A stretch of DNA of 64,000 bases from CAVZGO01 sp963774935 (lineage in GTDB: Bacteria > Chloroflexota > Anaerolineae > Anaerolineales > UBA4823). The stretch spans positions 248,001 to 312,000 of the forward strand of contig CAVZGO010000001.1 in the NCBI GenBank assembly GCA_963774935.1, in the 5' to 3' direction. The translations under genes and the position numbers were made by a program. Shown here piece after piece: positions 63,685 through 64,000 of the stretch. Each line of letters begins with the position of its first letter. The stretch's first letter is position 1. The notes under the pieces are model-generated. The model had not been told where the DNA came from and made no database searches. It worked only from the letters and a program-made list of their open reading frames with translations.

Positions 63685-64000
63685 TTATTTCAGCGCATAT
63701 ACCCCATGCCGAGGCAGGCGGTCAACAGCCACGCGCTGCAGGCGCTCGCTGCCCGGGCTGAGCAGGCAGGCGCTGCCATCGCGGTGCAGCAGCGGAATCG
63801 CCGCCGCCGCTGGCGGGCAAAATGCTCGCGCATCTGCTCCGATAGGGCAGCGTAGCTCTCGAATTCTGCCTCCCAAAGCTCGAACAATCGCTCGTACGTG
63901 CGAACGAAAGCCTCCCGGTAAGCCTGGGTGACCTGTGCCAGGTTGCTGATCACCCAGCACACGCTCTCCGACTCCCAATCGTACGCCAGCCCGATCAATC
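63685..64000 (-). CDS. Partial unknown gene at the right edge (possible frame break)
   Basis: The frame is open to the right edge. The first visible part (YDWESESVCWVISNLAQVTQ, AYREAFVRTYERLFELWEAE) looks like a soluble helical protein. The downstream part of the same frame becomes Ala/Cys/Arg-rich. The frame ending LLHRDGSACLLSPGSERLQR ... RHGVYALK at 63685 looks more natural, implying a break in the GGC-repeat near 63800-63815. Here the repair would be a missing base, unlike the other breaks. I do not recognise the family. Confidence 0.4.
   Translation of the reverse strand, partial: IDRAGVRLGVGERVLGDQQPGTGHPGLPGGFRSHVRAIVRALGGRIRELRCPIGADARAFCPPAAAAIPLLHRDGSACLLSPGSERLQRVAVDRLPRHGVYALK

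Noticed and set aside
1..64000. CRISPR arrays, tRNA or rRNA genes, insertion sequences, prophage genes
   Set aside because: No regularly spaced repeats, tRNA-like cloverleaf with CCA-type ends, rRNA blocks, transposases or phage structural genes were seen in the intergenic intervals.

Overview
The window reads as a chromosome segment from a filamentous Chloroflexi bacterium of the Anaerolineae type. This is an inference from gene content: a TGS-less ThrRS behind a T-box, c-di-AMP synthase with a YbbR partner, many lipoproteins with Thr/Pro/Glu-rich linkers, oligopeptide ABC import, F420-type and M3B enzymes. No rRNA or tRNA gene, CRISPR array or insertion sequence was found.

Layout. 1-6064: end of an S41 protease, a membrane zinc protease, T-box-thrS, the infC-rpmI-rplT operon and a YkvA-like protein. 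6100-17222: secreted lipoproteins (a PQQ-type sugar dehydrogenase fused to an M1 peptidase, and a metallophosphoesterase), a structured small RNA, then four GNAT acetyltransferase genes mixed with a HAD hydrolase, an amidase and an MFS exporter. 17290-26610: ilvE, a nucleotidyltransferase pair, PAP2, a sugar-phosphate isomerase, rsmI, a DUF951 protein, an M50 protease, an HD protein, tyrA, kbl and a small Cys-rich protein. 26749-33189: a MacB-type efflux operon divergent from its likely two-component system. 33487-39719: a complete peptide/nickel-type ABC importer. 39805-45757: coaE-cdaA-cdaR-der-lepB-deoC-YgiT. 45877-56344: NUDIX, LysM lipoprotein, phosphopantetheinyl transferase plus fatty-acyl-AMP ligase, MalY-type lyase, patatin, EamA transporter, two M23-like lipoproteins and a deazaflavin-type reductase. 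61277-64000: an M3B oligoendopeptidase, an RRM RNA-binding protein and an edge fragment.

The most interesting system is at 56345-61145, minus strand: a complete diversity-generating retroelement (DGR). A consensus promoter (TTGACA-N17-TATAGT) drives a membrane-anchored NACHT ATPase whose C-terminus is an FGE-sulfatase/C-type-lectin domain carrying the variable repeat (VR). It is followed by a 14-bp hairpin, a DGR-type reverse transcriptase (IGNLTSQ, YVDD), an Avd accessory protein and the template repeat (TR). TR (122 nt, 29 adenines) and VR differ at 18 adenines and, once one duplicated base is removed, at only one non-adenine. This is the signature of adenine-directed mutagenic retrohoming. 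The target looks like a diversifiable sensor coupled to a signalling ATPase at the membrane.

An important caveat applies throughout. At least eleven single-base frame breaks occur in otherwise intact genes (M1 fusion, a GNAT twice, amidase, PPTase, VR, RT, Avd twice, M3B peptidase twice). Each is repaired by removing one base from a homopolymer of two to five. The uniform direction suggests base-duplication errors in the sequence rather than gene decay. I therefore give restored gene limits and state the break positions.
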